A stretch of DNA of 26,602 nt, taken from positions 1 to 26,602 of the forward strand of contig JAQGDQ010001756.1 in NCBI GenBank assembly GCA_030141605.1. Reading direction: 5' to 3'. Below, in pieces: positions 19,047 to 26,602 of the stretch. Below the pieces are notes generated by a model that saw only the letters and a list, made by a program, of their open reading frames with translations, was not told the DNA's origin and made no database searches. Within the stretch, counting starts at the first letter, position 1, and every line of letters starts with the position of its first letter. The position numbers were made by a program, and so were the translations under genes. The DNA is from Tubiluchus corallicola. Its lineage: Eukaryota > Priapulida > Priapulimorpha > Priapulimorphida > Tubiluchidae.

Positions 19047-20600
19047 CAATGAGAATGGAGTAAAAAATTATCATTTGCAGCAAATTTATTGCAAAGTAGA
19101 ACAAGTCAATAAGTGGACCATAGTTCAAAGGCTAAACAGGTACCAGTACTGCCGCACTGTTCGTTTCAATGATTTTGCTTAGATCTTCTCCTAGTCAATG
19201 TTGCTTGAGAAGGCTGCTAAAAGATGTGCTTAGGTGTGATAAAACTGCACTGTTTTGATACGTGATGAAGACCAGCATTGTATCAAACGGTTTCTGCTAG
19301 CGACCAATATTTCATTGCATTGCAACTGTAATTTTGTTTATTAATCCACTTTCCATTATTGAAATCAACAAGACATACAGTAACAGTCACAATACAGCCA
19401 AAATTTTTGTTTCAGAACTACGTAATCTATCAACAAGAAGCAATTGTTGCCAAAAGGTTGAGAAGCTAAGCTCGTAAAACATTAGTTTAGGTCGCTGTTA
19501 GCGAAATACACCTAAAGGTTTTTTCTAATTTTTTTATCCTAATTCTGTTCTATCATAACAATGGTTAACTATGTTTTTTATTGCAATTTGGTTTACATTT
19601 CTACTAGTAGACGGCAGAACAAGCTAACCTACGAATCAAGATGGCCGCGTCCGTGACTGAGCTTTTTTGCCCACATTTTAAAGTACATGAATTTTCTTTC
19701 CAGTTAATTTTAATTAACCTTTCGTCCTTTTTGTGTTATTGTAACTTAATCAACTTTATTCCGATCGTGATATTTGCGTTTTGTGCGCCATGATATTAGC
19801 ACTAAGCAAACGCAACTTTGCTCAACTTCCTCATCATTCGTGTCTCCCTTAGAAATGCAATTATACCGTTCTCGTTTTCCTTCACGATAAAATCGCTTTT
19901 TTGAACAAATCACTACTTATTTAGCATTTTATTTCTCGTAAGTATTAACCTGGCACCCACGAAAAGCTGAGCATTTGGCTGATCCAAATCTTTAGTTTCA
20001 ACTTTCAAGAGTTTATTTCCACACTGCATCCCATAATAGTCACTATAATTATCCAATAAAGTAAATACAATATAGTCCAGATAATCCAATTAAATCTATT
20101 ATCTTTCTTCCTACGACTTCCACTAACACATTCTTCTACCCTTCCTGTGTGATCTAACCTTTCTCCCAGTTCTTTTTTTTGTTCACTCATCCATTCTTTT
20201 TTATCAGGTTCACATGACAGTGGGCTTATACACACCTTTGCTTCTCTAGCCCATTGCAGTACAATTATTCTTTTATGATAACGATAGTGTATGAAACATA
20301 ACAATTTAATACAGTATGATGTAATAATTTTGATGTCACTGTGTGCTTAAAGTCATTATATTGTGCTGAAGGTGATAATAATAATAAATAAATAATAAAT
20401 AAACGAATAAAAAGTCTTTAGTAGCTAGCGTATACATGCGCAAATTACAATACGCAATAATTTTGATGCATGCACTTTGAATCTTTAGCTTAATAAGCCA
20501 AACCGGACGTGAAATCCTAAAAAGAAATAATCAGTAAGATAATTGTAATGTATACATTGGCGAGGGGAGTCGTGAGTCAAAGACGAAATGGAGCGAGAAC
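19047..20600. other. Gene-free stretch, one unassigned open frame
   Basis: No recognised gene. A 99-codon - strand frame at 20005-20304 contains an acidic/basic middle (EWMSEQKKELGERLDHTG) and a hydrophobic end. It could be part of a decayed element or chance. I could not match it to any family and do not call it a gene. Confidence 0.4.
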
Positions 20601-20645
20601 TGAAAAAACGTGATCATTGTTCAAAAGTGTTCAGGTTATCAAGTA

Positions 20646-21130
20646 CCGTATATATTCGCATATAAGCCGAATTTAGAACTATAAAATACAATACTGAAAT
20701 CAGGGGGTCGGCTTATATGCGCGTGAAACAAAATGAACGCAAGGACAGACACTAATGCCAATTTTCCATCCACACATTTTCATCGCTATCTGACTCTTTA
20801 TTTGGTTGTGTGTCCAGTGGTGTATTGGAGGGTGATTTTGGGTGTGTCTAATTTTTTTTTAGAAAAAATTCACATATCAATAAATTTCTTCTATTTGTAT
20901 TCATAAAAGTAAGCATTTTACATCTTTATAGTAAAAAATTTCTATGAACCAAAAATACCCAATTAACAAAATGTGACAAAAAGGGATCAATTTTGTTGAT
21001 TGGGTATGGAGTAAAATTAGACAAGTTGATGGTCGGCTTATATACGGGTTTTTGCAAAAACTGGCCATTTTAAAGCAGTTTTAGGGGGTCGGCTTATATG
21101 CGATGTAGGCTTATATGCGAGTATATACGG
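20646..21130. mobile_element. TA-flanked MITE with 25-bp-class inverted ends
   Basis: The left end reads CCGTATATATTCGCATATAA then GCC; the right end reverse complemented reads CCGTATATACTCGCATATAA then GCC (one mismatch). The motif GTCGGCTTATAT also recurs inside at about 20706, 21032 and 21098. Flanks are TA on both sides. A related locus at 21846-21890 lacks the element and has a single TA (GTTATCAAGTAATG), supporting a TA target-site duplication as for Tc1/mariner-type elements. No ORF. Confidence 0.85.
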
Positions 21131-21417
21131 TAAATGCAAATCAAAATGTATTTAATTCCTCTTGTTGATTATTAAACCAAAGTGTTTTTATCATTTCATA
21201 ACAATTTTCACCTGTATTTCACATAAAATCTAAATGCAATTTTTAGTTTAATCAAGATTGACCTTATTTTGTTGCCCGCTAATTAAACTACATGTATGTT
21301 CTTTTCTCAGGATTATATAGAAAATGTCATAATTTAAAAAATTACTAATGTTTCCTGAATTAAACTGATAACATTAATGCCCACTAGTGTCTAAAAATCA
21401 TTTTATCTATATGCGGT

Positions 21418-21463
21418 AAAGGATAGCAGACTAGGTGACTTTATAGTCTTTTCGCTATCCTTT
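21418..21463. other. Hairpin-forming inverted repeat
   Basis: AAAGGATAGCAGACTA (21418-21433) pairs with TAGTCT (21444-21449) and GCTATCCTTT (21454-21463). This gives 6 bp around a 10-base loop and 10 more bp beyond a 4-base bulge (TTTC). It has no T-run or tRNA features. It may be a tiny foldback element or a structured RNA part; the function is unknown. Confidence 0.6.
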
Positions 21464-21484
21464 CTCTAGTTCTAGATCTATCTA

Positions 21485-21760
21485 TTCATTTTAACCATTT
21501 TTCAAAACTTATTAGAGTATGAATTATGAATTTATTCCACAGCAACTCAAACATGCATATAAATTGATATAACATTGAAAAAAATAAACTATGCGAGTTA
21601 CTGTGAGGAGGAGGAAGGAGCATTAAGCTTTCGAGTCCTCCTCCAGATAAGTGAAACAGAGTTCTTTTATTAATCATGCTTTATTGTAGCATTATAAAGA
21701 GATGAATAAATTGAAATTGAATTGAATTGAAAAATTGAATTGTGTAGCCTGTTAGTTAAA
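21485..21760 (+). mobile_element. Possible LINE 3' end with ATTGA tail
   Basis: AGAGATGAATAAATTGAAAT is followed by ATTGAATTGAATTGA repeats (21717-21748). A related segment in the opposite orientation, TCAATTCAAATGTTTATTTA then TCTCT, occurs at 21933-21957. A polyadenylation-like AATAAA before a short-motif tail is typical of CR1/L2-type LINE 3' ends. No RT coding is present, so the class is tentative. Confidence 0.4.
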
Positions 21761-21935
21761 CTTGAGTTGAATTAAATTATTTAGTACATTATTAGATGTC
21801 TGGTTTGAATGAATTGACCCTGCATCGTTCTCATTTTTCTCATTTTGAAAAAACGTGACCATGGTTGAAAAGTGTTCAAGTTATCAAGTAATGTTTAGCC
21901 TGTAAAGTTGAGTTGAATTAAATTATTTAGTATTC
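21745..21935 (+). repeat. Local duplication of AT-rich blocks
   Basis: GAGTTGAATTAAATTATTTA occurs at about 21764 and again at 21911. Between them 21785-21846 copies the block just upstream of the inverted-repeat exon (22497-22562: TACATTATTAGATGTCTGGT onward). 21846-21890 copies 20601-20645 (TGAAAAAACGTGA..GTTATCAAGTA). It is a patchwork of short duplicated segments. Confidence 0.75.
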
Positions 21936-22032
21936 AATTCAAATGTTTATTTATCTCTAATATAATATTTATAGCGCAAATACAGCAAATTATGTAAAGC
22001 ATGTAGAGATGGGGTGGCGAAAGACCAGGAGG

Positions 22033-22154
22033 TCATCGAGTCAGCCACCCCTATATAACTTAGAAATATTATAAAGCATGGCAGACTACATGGTCATCGA
22101 GTCTGCCACCCCTATATAACTTAGAAATATTATAAAGCACGGCAGACTACATGG
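22033..22154. repeat. 61-bp tandem duplication
   Basis: TCATCGAGTC(A/T)GCCACCC begins at 22033 and 22094. Both copies run through TATATAACTTAGAAATATTA to GCAGACTACATGG, with about two differences. Confidence 0.92.
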
Positions 22155-22601
22155 TTAAGTGAATAAATACGTGGTTAGGTCTTAAGTGTAGCAAATAAAC
22201 AAATGCAAAGCAGTTATATTATAATTATATCAATGGAAAAACAGCAAGCAAATAATGCAGTTAAAAATTCAAACAACAACTGAACAAGTCATGAATGCAA
22301 CAACAAAAAAGCAAGCAATCTGGTTAAATCATAAATGCAGCGAGTGAACTAAAATGCAGAAAATAAACGAAAATGTAGTTAAATAATGAATGCACAACAA
22401 GAAAAATACAAAAGAAAGAAAATTTGTGCAGTAAGTATTAAATGTAATAAATGAATAAAAGCAATCAGTAATCATAATGTGACAAATTAATAGATGTACA
22501 TTATTAGATGTCTGGTTTGAATGAATTGACTCTTCCTGCGTCGGTTTCATTTTTCTCATTTTAATTACAGTTGTTTATAGCCCATTAAGGCGTATTAAGC
22601 G

Positions 22602-22703
22602 ATGCAGTGGCAGGAGGAGCTGTTGGAGTTGTCACGGCAACTGAAGCAGGAGCATCTTTTCATCACCTCGGAGCGTTTTCATCTGCAGCAACTGTTTGAC
22701 GAG
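22602..22703 (+). CDS. Putative first coding exon, unknown protein (left arm)
   Basis: I do not recognise this protein. The frame opens at ATG 22602 with an in-frame TAA two codons upstream. It runs 34 codons (MQWQEELLELSRQLKQEHLF, ITSERFHLQQLFDE) to GAG|GTAATT, a good donor in phase 0. Upstream, TTTTTCTCATTTTAATTACAG ends at 22570 as a plausible acceptor, so the exon may be 22571-22703 with a short 5' UTR. GC content is well above the flanks. The peptide is rich in Gln, Glu and Leu and should be a helix, possibly coiled coil. The copy in the other arm differs only by two silent changes. Downstream exons were not found in the window. Confidence 0.6.
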
Positions 22704-22709
22704 GTAATT

Positions 22710-22812
22710 TGTAGGTGTGTGTGCATGTGTGCATGTGTGTGTGTGTGTGCGCGCGTGCGCATGTGTGTACGTCAGTGAATGTATGTTTGCTCTCATGTGT
22801 GTGCATGTGTAG
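22710..22812. repeat. (GT)n microsatellite after the exon
   Basis: GTGTGTGTGC and GCGCGCGTGCGCATG alternating purine-pyrimidine run just after the donor at 22704. It is shared with the right arm in slightly shorter form. Such runs can adopt Z-DNA. Confidence 0.9.
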
Positions 22813-23537
22813 AAATAAAACTATTATTTAATACTAGTAGGCCTACTCATTGACAAACAACTAATTGTTTATTTACAAGATTCTGTTTTAGTAACACACC
22901 ACAAGAAGTTAATGTGCAAAAGTCAATGTGGCCCAGTTGAAAAGCAACCCAACAGAAGAAAATCATTTTAATTACTCTAAATTTAAATTTATGTTGTATT
23001 GTCATCACACTTTTTTGTGTTTTGGATAGTGCTGCCACCTTCAGGTGTTCTTGTTAAAATTGTTAAATCTTTCTCTTTACTGTTTAAATTTTCATTGGCT
23101 TCTACAGTCTTTATGGATGCATAATCTCTAAACCTGTTTTCACACCTAAATGATTTCACCTGTAGTTTTGGTCACTTGGTTTTCTGTTTTTCAACATGAC
23201 ACTACTTCACTGTTTATGTAGACAGTTCAGAATAAAATCTTAAAACTAAATTTCAAGCTTTTTGGTTTCTTCAAACCAATTACTCTGATCCGTCCTGGGC
23301 CTAGCTACAATTGTATTCAACTAATAATACTCAAGCCATTATAAAAGCTCGGTGTTTATGATAAAACGTCAATTTTATTTATGCTAAACAAGTCAAAGTC
23401 CATGAAACCACATATAAATCATATTATTATTGTTGTAAAGACAGTTGGAAATCTTTCCACTCGATAAAATAATTACTTTCATGACAATCGGTTTTCATAA
23501 AATAGTTCTTAACATGAACACTAGAGGGCACCAGTTA

Positions 23538-24034
23538 CAGAATTATACCTCGAGATACGAAATTAATTCGTTCCAGAGGAGATTTCTGACCTTAAAGTTT
23601 TCGTATTATGAGACTTGCCTTATGAATTGCGTACTGCATTCCAGCCCACCCCCTCGAAAACAGTCATATAAAGTGTAAATATTGTACCCACATGAAAGAA
23701 ATATGTTCGTTAATAATCATTTACATAAATGTTGAAAACCAATGAGAAAATAATAAAATCAATAAAAAATAATCAATAATCTATAATAATAAAACCAATG
23801 GGATGGGAGATTGTATGTTGGTACATTCAAAAACTACAAGATAAGAACACAACAAAGCGTTCACGTGATGCTACGAACTGCATTCTGGGAGGACTGCCGT
23901 TGGGGCGGTGCTTTCGATTTTCGTTTTCGTATCTTGAATATTTTTTCGTTTAGTGGTACAGAAATCTCTCCGAAGCCCGATTCGTATTCCGAATTTTTCG
24001 TATAATAGGGTTTTCGTAAGTCGAGGTTCCGCTG
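23538..24034. mobile_element. pogo/Tigger-like MITE, full-length copy
   Basis: The ends are TA|CAGAATTATACCTCGAGATA on the left and, reverse complemented, TA|CAGCGGAACCTCGACTTACG on the right, giving the TA-CAG...CTG-TA structure of pogo/Tigger-type mariner relatives. ATACGAAAT and TTTCGTAT-type words recur inside. There is no transposase frame. The matching element in the right arm (25174-25319) has lost about 350 internal bases. Confidence 0.72.
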
Positions 24035-24085
24035 TATGTCTGTTTCGTCTATGCGCCCGTTTTGTGCTGGTCGCCCTTCCATTTA

Positions 24086-24367
24086 TTGACCGGACCCGGT
24101 GCTGCTTAACTTTACAGCTGTACAGAAATAGTGATTATGCAGCTGTTCTCGTTAATTTATCATACTGAATGTATGCCTCATTTTGACCTACCAAGAAGCA
24201 GAATCCTGTCGGTCACCCTCCATTTGTTAACCGGACCCAGTGTTGACTTCCTGAAACGGGAATCCGATGTAGAAAAGTGGCGCAGCGAACAACTGACAAA
24301 TTGAAGTGGTTCAGTTACCGCAAGGCACGTGGAAATATTAAATTCCAAAGATAAGAGATCCGGGGAA
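24086..24367. repeat. Segment present only in left arm
   Basis: In the right arm CTTCCATTTA is followed at once by GAAAGGCTGG (reverse complement of about 25122). Here roughly 280 bases intervene. Inside, 24211-24253 repeats 24070-24112 (CCATTTGTTAACCGGACCCA against CCATTTATTGACCGGACCCG), so an imperfect direct duplication lies at the junction. Confidence 0.75.
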
Positions 24368-24468
24368 GAAAGGCTGGAGATTTTCAACCAGGAATGAGAA
24401 TTTTCCGAGGATACCCGGAATTCCGAGTTTTTGGAAGACCAGTAGTGCCATTTTTGTAAATCGCGTGA

Positions 24469-25022
24469 TAGATGAGTCGCTCGAGTATCAGCTTCTTTTC
24501 GCTGGTAACCCAGGCGGCGTGGAATAACTTCTCCGCAGTCCTAGACACCTGAAGATATACGTTCGTTAAAAAAACGCGTTGAAAACAGGGACGAGAATGA
24601 CAAATTGCAAAAAACTCTGAAACAGGCCGGGGGTTTTGGGGCCACCTGGGGGTTCAAGGGGGGGGCGAAGCTCCCTTGGAGTCAGCAACAAATAGCAATT
24701 TTGTGACCATAGAGAACCTCTAAGTGGACTTAAAATATCAATTACCTTGTTTCATGCATAATTTAAAATACCCAACTATCAAGGATACATGATACCTAAT
24801 TGTCTCAAAAATGCCTAAGTACTGGCCGCTCCTATGCAAAAGTATATAAAAACTGTCTGCAATTGACTCAAATAACTCCGCACAATTGATTCTATATTTT
24901 TACACATAGAGATATACACGTGGTTACACTGATGTACATGATGTAAACAAAGTGACGGCCTGCCAACTAGCGGTCAGCTTGTGAAATAATGTAGTGGGTC
25001 CTTAAAAATTTTCTCAACAAAT
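24469..25022. other. Spacer between inverted-repeat arms
   Basis: A 554-bp sequence without inverted counterpart. It contains the family C dispersed repeat (24586-24732) and AT-rich sequence. A 26-codon frame from 24472 (ending LVTQAAWNNFSAVLDT) faintly recalls LINE post-RT tails but is too short to call. No exon continuing the 34-codon frame was found. Confidence 0.7.
24586..24732 (+). repeat. Dispersed repeat family C, copy 2
   Basis: Inverted match to 13080-13196. This copy carries an extra G-rich stretch (GGTTCAAGGGGGGGGCGAAG) between the shared GGCCGGGGG block and the shared GCAATTTT..CCATAGA block. Confidence 0.8.
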
Positions 25023-25173
25023 TCACGCGATTTACAAAAATGGCACTATTGGTCTTTCAAAAACTCGGAATTCCGTGTAACCGCGGAAAATTCTCATTCT
25101 GGTTGAAAATCTCCAGCCTTTCTAAATGGAAGGGTGACCAGCACAAAACTGGCGCATAGACGAAACAGACGTA

Positions 25174-25319
25174 CAACGGAACCCTATTAAACCCTATTAT
25201 TCCAGTATTACACTGGAATGCAGTACGCCATTCATAAGGCAAGTCTCATAATATGAAAATTTTAAGATAAGAAATCTCTTCCGGAACAAATTAATTTCGT
25301 ATCTCGAGGTATAATTCTG
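25174..25319. mobile_element. pogo/Tigger-like MITE, internally deleted copy
   Basis: Counterpart of 23538-24034 on the other strand. It keeps the GAGATACGAAATTAATTTG-side end (reverse complement of CAAATTAATTTCGTATCTCG) and part of the other end (CAACGGAACCCTATT), but only about 146 of 497 bases. Confidence 0.7.
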
Positions 25320-26045
25320 TAACTGGTGCCCTCTAGTGTTCATGTTAAGAACTATTTTATGAAAACCGATTGTCACGAAGGTAATTATTTTATCGAGTGG
25401 AAAGATTTCTAACTGTCTTTACAACAATAATAATATGATTTACATGTGGTTTCATGGACTTTCAGTTGTTTAGCATAAATAAAATTGACGTTTTATCATA
25501 AACACGGAGTTTTTATAATGGCTTGAGTATTATTAGTTGAATACAATCGTAGCTAGACCCAGGACGGATCAGAGTAATTGGTTTGAAGAAACCAAAAAAC
25601 TTGAAATTTAGTTTTAAGATTTTATTCTGAAATGCCTACATAAACAGTGAAGTAGTGTCATGTTGAAAAGCAGAAAACCAAGTGACCAAAACTACAGGTG
25701 AAATCATTTAGGTGTGAAAACAGGTTTAGAGATTATGCATTCATAAAGACTGTAGAAGCCAATGAAAATTTAAACAGTAAAGAGAAAGATTTAACAATTT
25801 TAACAAGAACACCTGAAGGTGGCAGCACTATCCAAAACTAAAAAAAGTATGATGACAATACAACATAAAGTTAAATTTAGAATAATTAAAATGATTTTCT
25901 TCTGTTGGGTTGCTTTTCAACTCTGCCACATTTGCTTTTGCACATTAACTTCTTGTGGTGTGTTACTAAAACAGAATCTTGTAAATAAACAATTAGTTGT
26001 TTGTCAATGAGTAGGCCTACTAGTATTAAATATTAGTTTTATTTC

Positions 26046-26140
26046 TACACATGCACACACATGCGAGCAAACATACATGCACTGACGTACACACACGCGC
26101 ACGCGCGCACACACACACACATGCACACACACCTACAAAT
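26046..26140. repeat. (CA)n microsatellite, mirror of 22710-22812
   Basis: ACACACACGCGCACGCGCGC and ACACATGCACACACAC runs, lying just downstream of the right-arm exon's donor on the - strand. Confidence 0.9.
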
Positions 26141-26143
26141 TAC

Positions 26144-26245
26144 CTCGTCAAACAGTTGCTGCAGATGAAAACGTTCCGAGGTGATGAAAAGATGTTCCTG
26201 CTTCAGTTGCCGTGACAACTCCAACAGCTCCTCCTGCCACTGCAT
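26144..26245 (-). CDS. Putative first coding exon, unknown protein (right arm)
   Basis: Same 34-codon frame as 22602-22703, on the - strand. It starts at ATG 26245, has the same upstream in-frame TAA and ends at GAG|GTAATT in phase 0. Against the left copy I count two differences, CAGGAG/CAGGAA and TCGGAG/TCGGAA, both silent (Glu). The exon points towards the spacer, as does its partner, so the two copies converge. The protein is not recognised. Reading on past the donor gives only Cys/Val codons from the microsatellite, which supports splicing there. Confidence 0.6.
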
Positions 26246-26602
26246 CGCTTAATACGCCTTAATGGGCAATAAACAACTGTAATTAAAATGAGAAAAATGA
26301 AACCGACGCAGGAAGAGTCAATTCATTCAAACCAGACATCTAATAATGTACATCTATTAATTTGTCACATTATGATTACTGATTGCTTTTATTCATTTAT
26401 TACATTTAAGACTTACTGCACAAATTTTCATCCTTTTGTTTTCTTTTTGTTGTGCATTCATTATTCAACTACATTTTCGTTTATTTGCTGCATTTTAGTT
26501 CACTCGCTGCACTTATGATTTAACCAGATTGCTTGCTTTTTTGTTGTTGCATTCATGACTTGTTCAGTTGTTGTTTTAATTTTTAATTGCATTATTTGCT
26601 TG

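Larger units (their letters stand above)
22245..24468 (+). repeat. Left arm of large inverted repeat
   Basis: Read inward, this arm is complementary to 26602-25023. Base 22245 pairs with the last base of the window (CAAGCAAATAATGCA), and the inner end (TTTTTGTAAATCGCGTGA) pairs at 25023. By eye the arms differ by only a few substitutions per 100 bases. They also differ by two large segments present only in this arm: most of a pogo-like element (part of 23538-24034) and 24086-24367. The outer end cannot be fixed because the right arm is cut by the window edge. Confidence 0.95.
25023..26602 (-). repeat. Right arm of large inverted repeat (cut by window end)
   Basis: Reverse-complement counterpart of 22245-24468. 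It is about 640 bases shorter over the same homology, because it lacks the interior of the pogo-like element and the 24086-24367 segment. It continues past the end of the window. Confidence 0.95.

Noticed and set aside
20005-20304. 99-codon - strand frame
   Set aside because: No family recognised, no splice or promoter context, and it could be chance or an old element. Not enough to call a gene.
22329-22559. 76-codon frame shared by both inverted-repeat arms (also 26288-26518)
   Set aside because: AT-rich, upstream of and antisense to the putative exon. Differences between the copies change amino acids freely, so the match reflects the DNA duplication only.
22847-23038. 63-codon frame shared by both arms (also 25819-26010)
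   Set aside because: Several replacement differences between arms, no splice or family signal, and AT-rich codons.
24472-24552. 26-codon frame ending AAWNNFSAVLDT, resembling a LINE post-RT tail or a second exon after the 34-codon exon
   Set aside because: Too short and the similarity to SFF..R..WN.L patterns is weak. The acceptor CTGGTAACCCAG is possible but unsupported.

Overview
This is a eukaryotic, animal window. It is AT-rich and dominated by introns, minisatellites and small transposons. The one gene I can name is the 3' half of ALDH4A1, mitochondrial delta-1-pyrroline-5-carboxylate (glutamate-semialdehyde) dehydrogenase, on the + strand. Its exons carry canonical GT/AG borders and compatible phases, and end in a TAA at 14671. 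The mix of CR1/L2-like LINE fragments, hAT- and pogo-like MITEs and many expanded tandem arrays suggests an invertebrate, perhaps marine. I cannot name the species from the sequence alone.

Layout. 1-3530 is upstream intron of ALDH4A1: a 74-bp tandem array (1-706), a dispersed repeat (1043-1492), two 3'-end copies of one LINE on the - strand separated by a (GA)n tract (1612-2795), and a SINE-like remnant. 3531-14671 holds six intact ALDH4A1 exons (3531-3727, 4872-4916, 8027-8112, 8868-8934, 13377-13495, 14556-14671). Four introns are largely filled by expanded repeats, each of a different family: TTA/CTG-type triplets, a 14-bp array of about 190 copies with a 182-bp higher-order repeat, a 70-bp array with a tRNA B-box-like motif, and a 72-bp array. 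A 112-bp array fills the next intron. The exon expected between 8934 and 13377, which should encode the conserved EEIFGPV segment, is present only as its last 17 bases (10855-10871), fused directly to the end of the 72-bp array. This is either a real exon-destroying deletion (a pseudogene or null allele) or an assembly collapse.

14672-22244 is the gene's 3' flank with no convincing gene. It contains (GATT)n, a 17/20-bp array, a hAT-like MITE, a TA-flanked MITE with a paralogous empty site, and local duplications. 22245-26602 is a large imperfect inverted repeat: arms 22245-24468 and 25023-26602 with a 554-bp spacer, and the right arm runs off the window. Each arm carries the same putative first coding exon of 34 codons, pointing inward. 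The two copies differ at two sites, both silent. I do not recognise the protein.

How the parts relate: ALDH4A1 performs the second step of proline breakdown. The inverted-repeat exons have no visible link to it and look like the start of a separate, recently duplicated gene. Almost everything else is repeat-derived.
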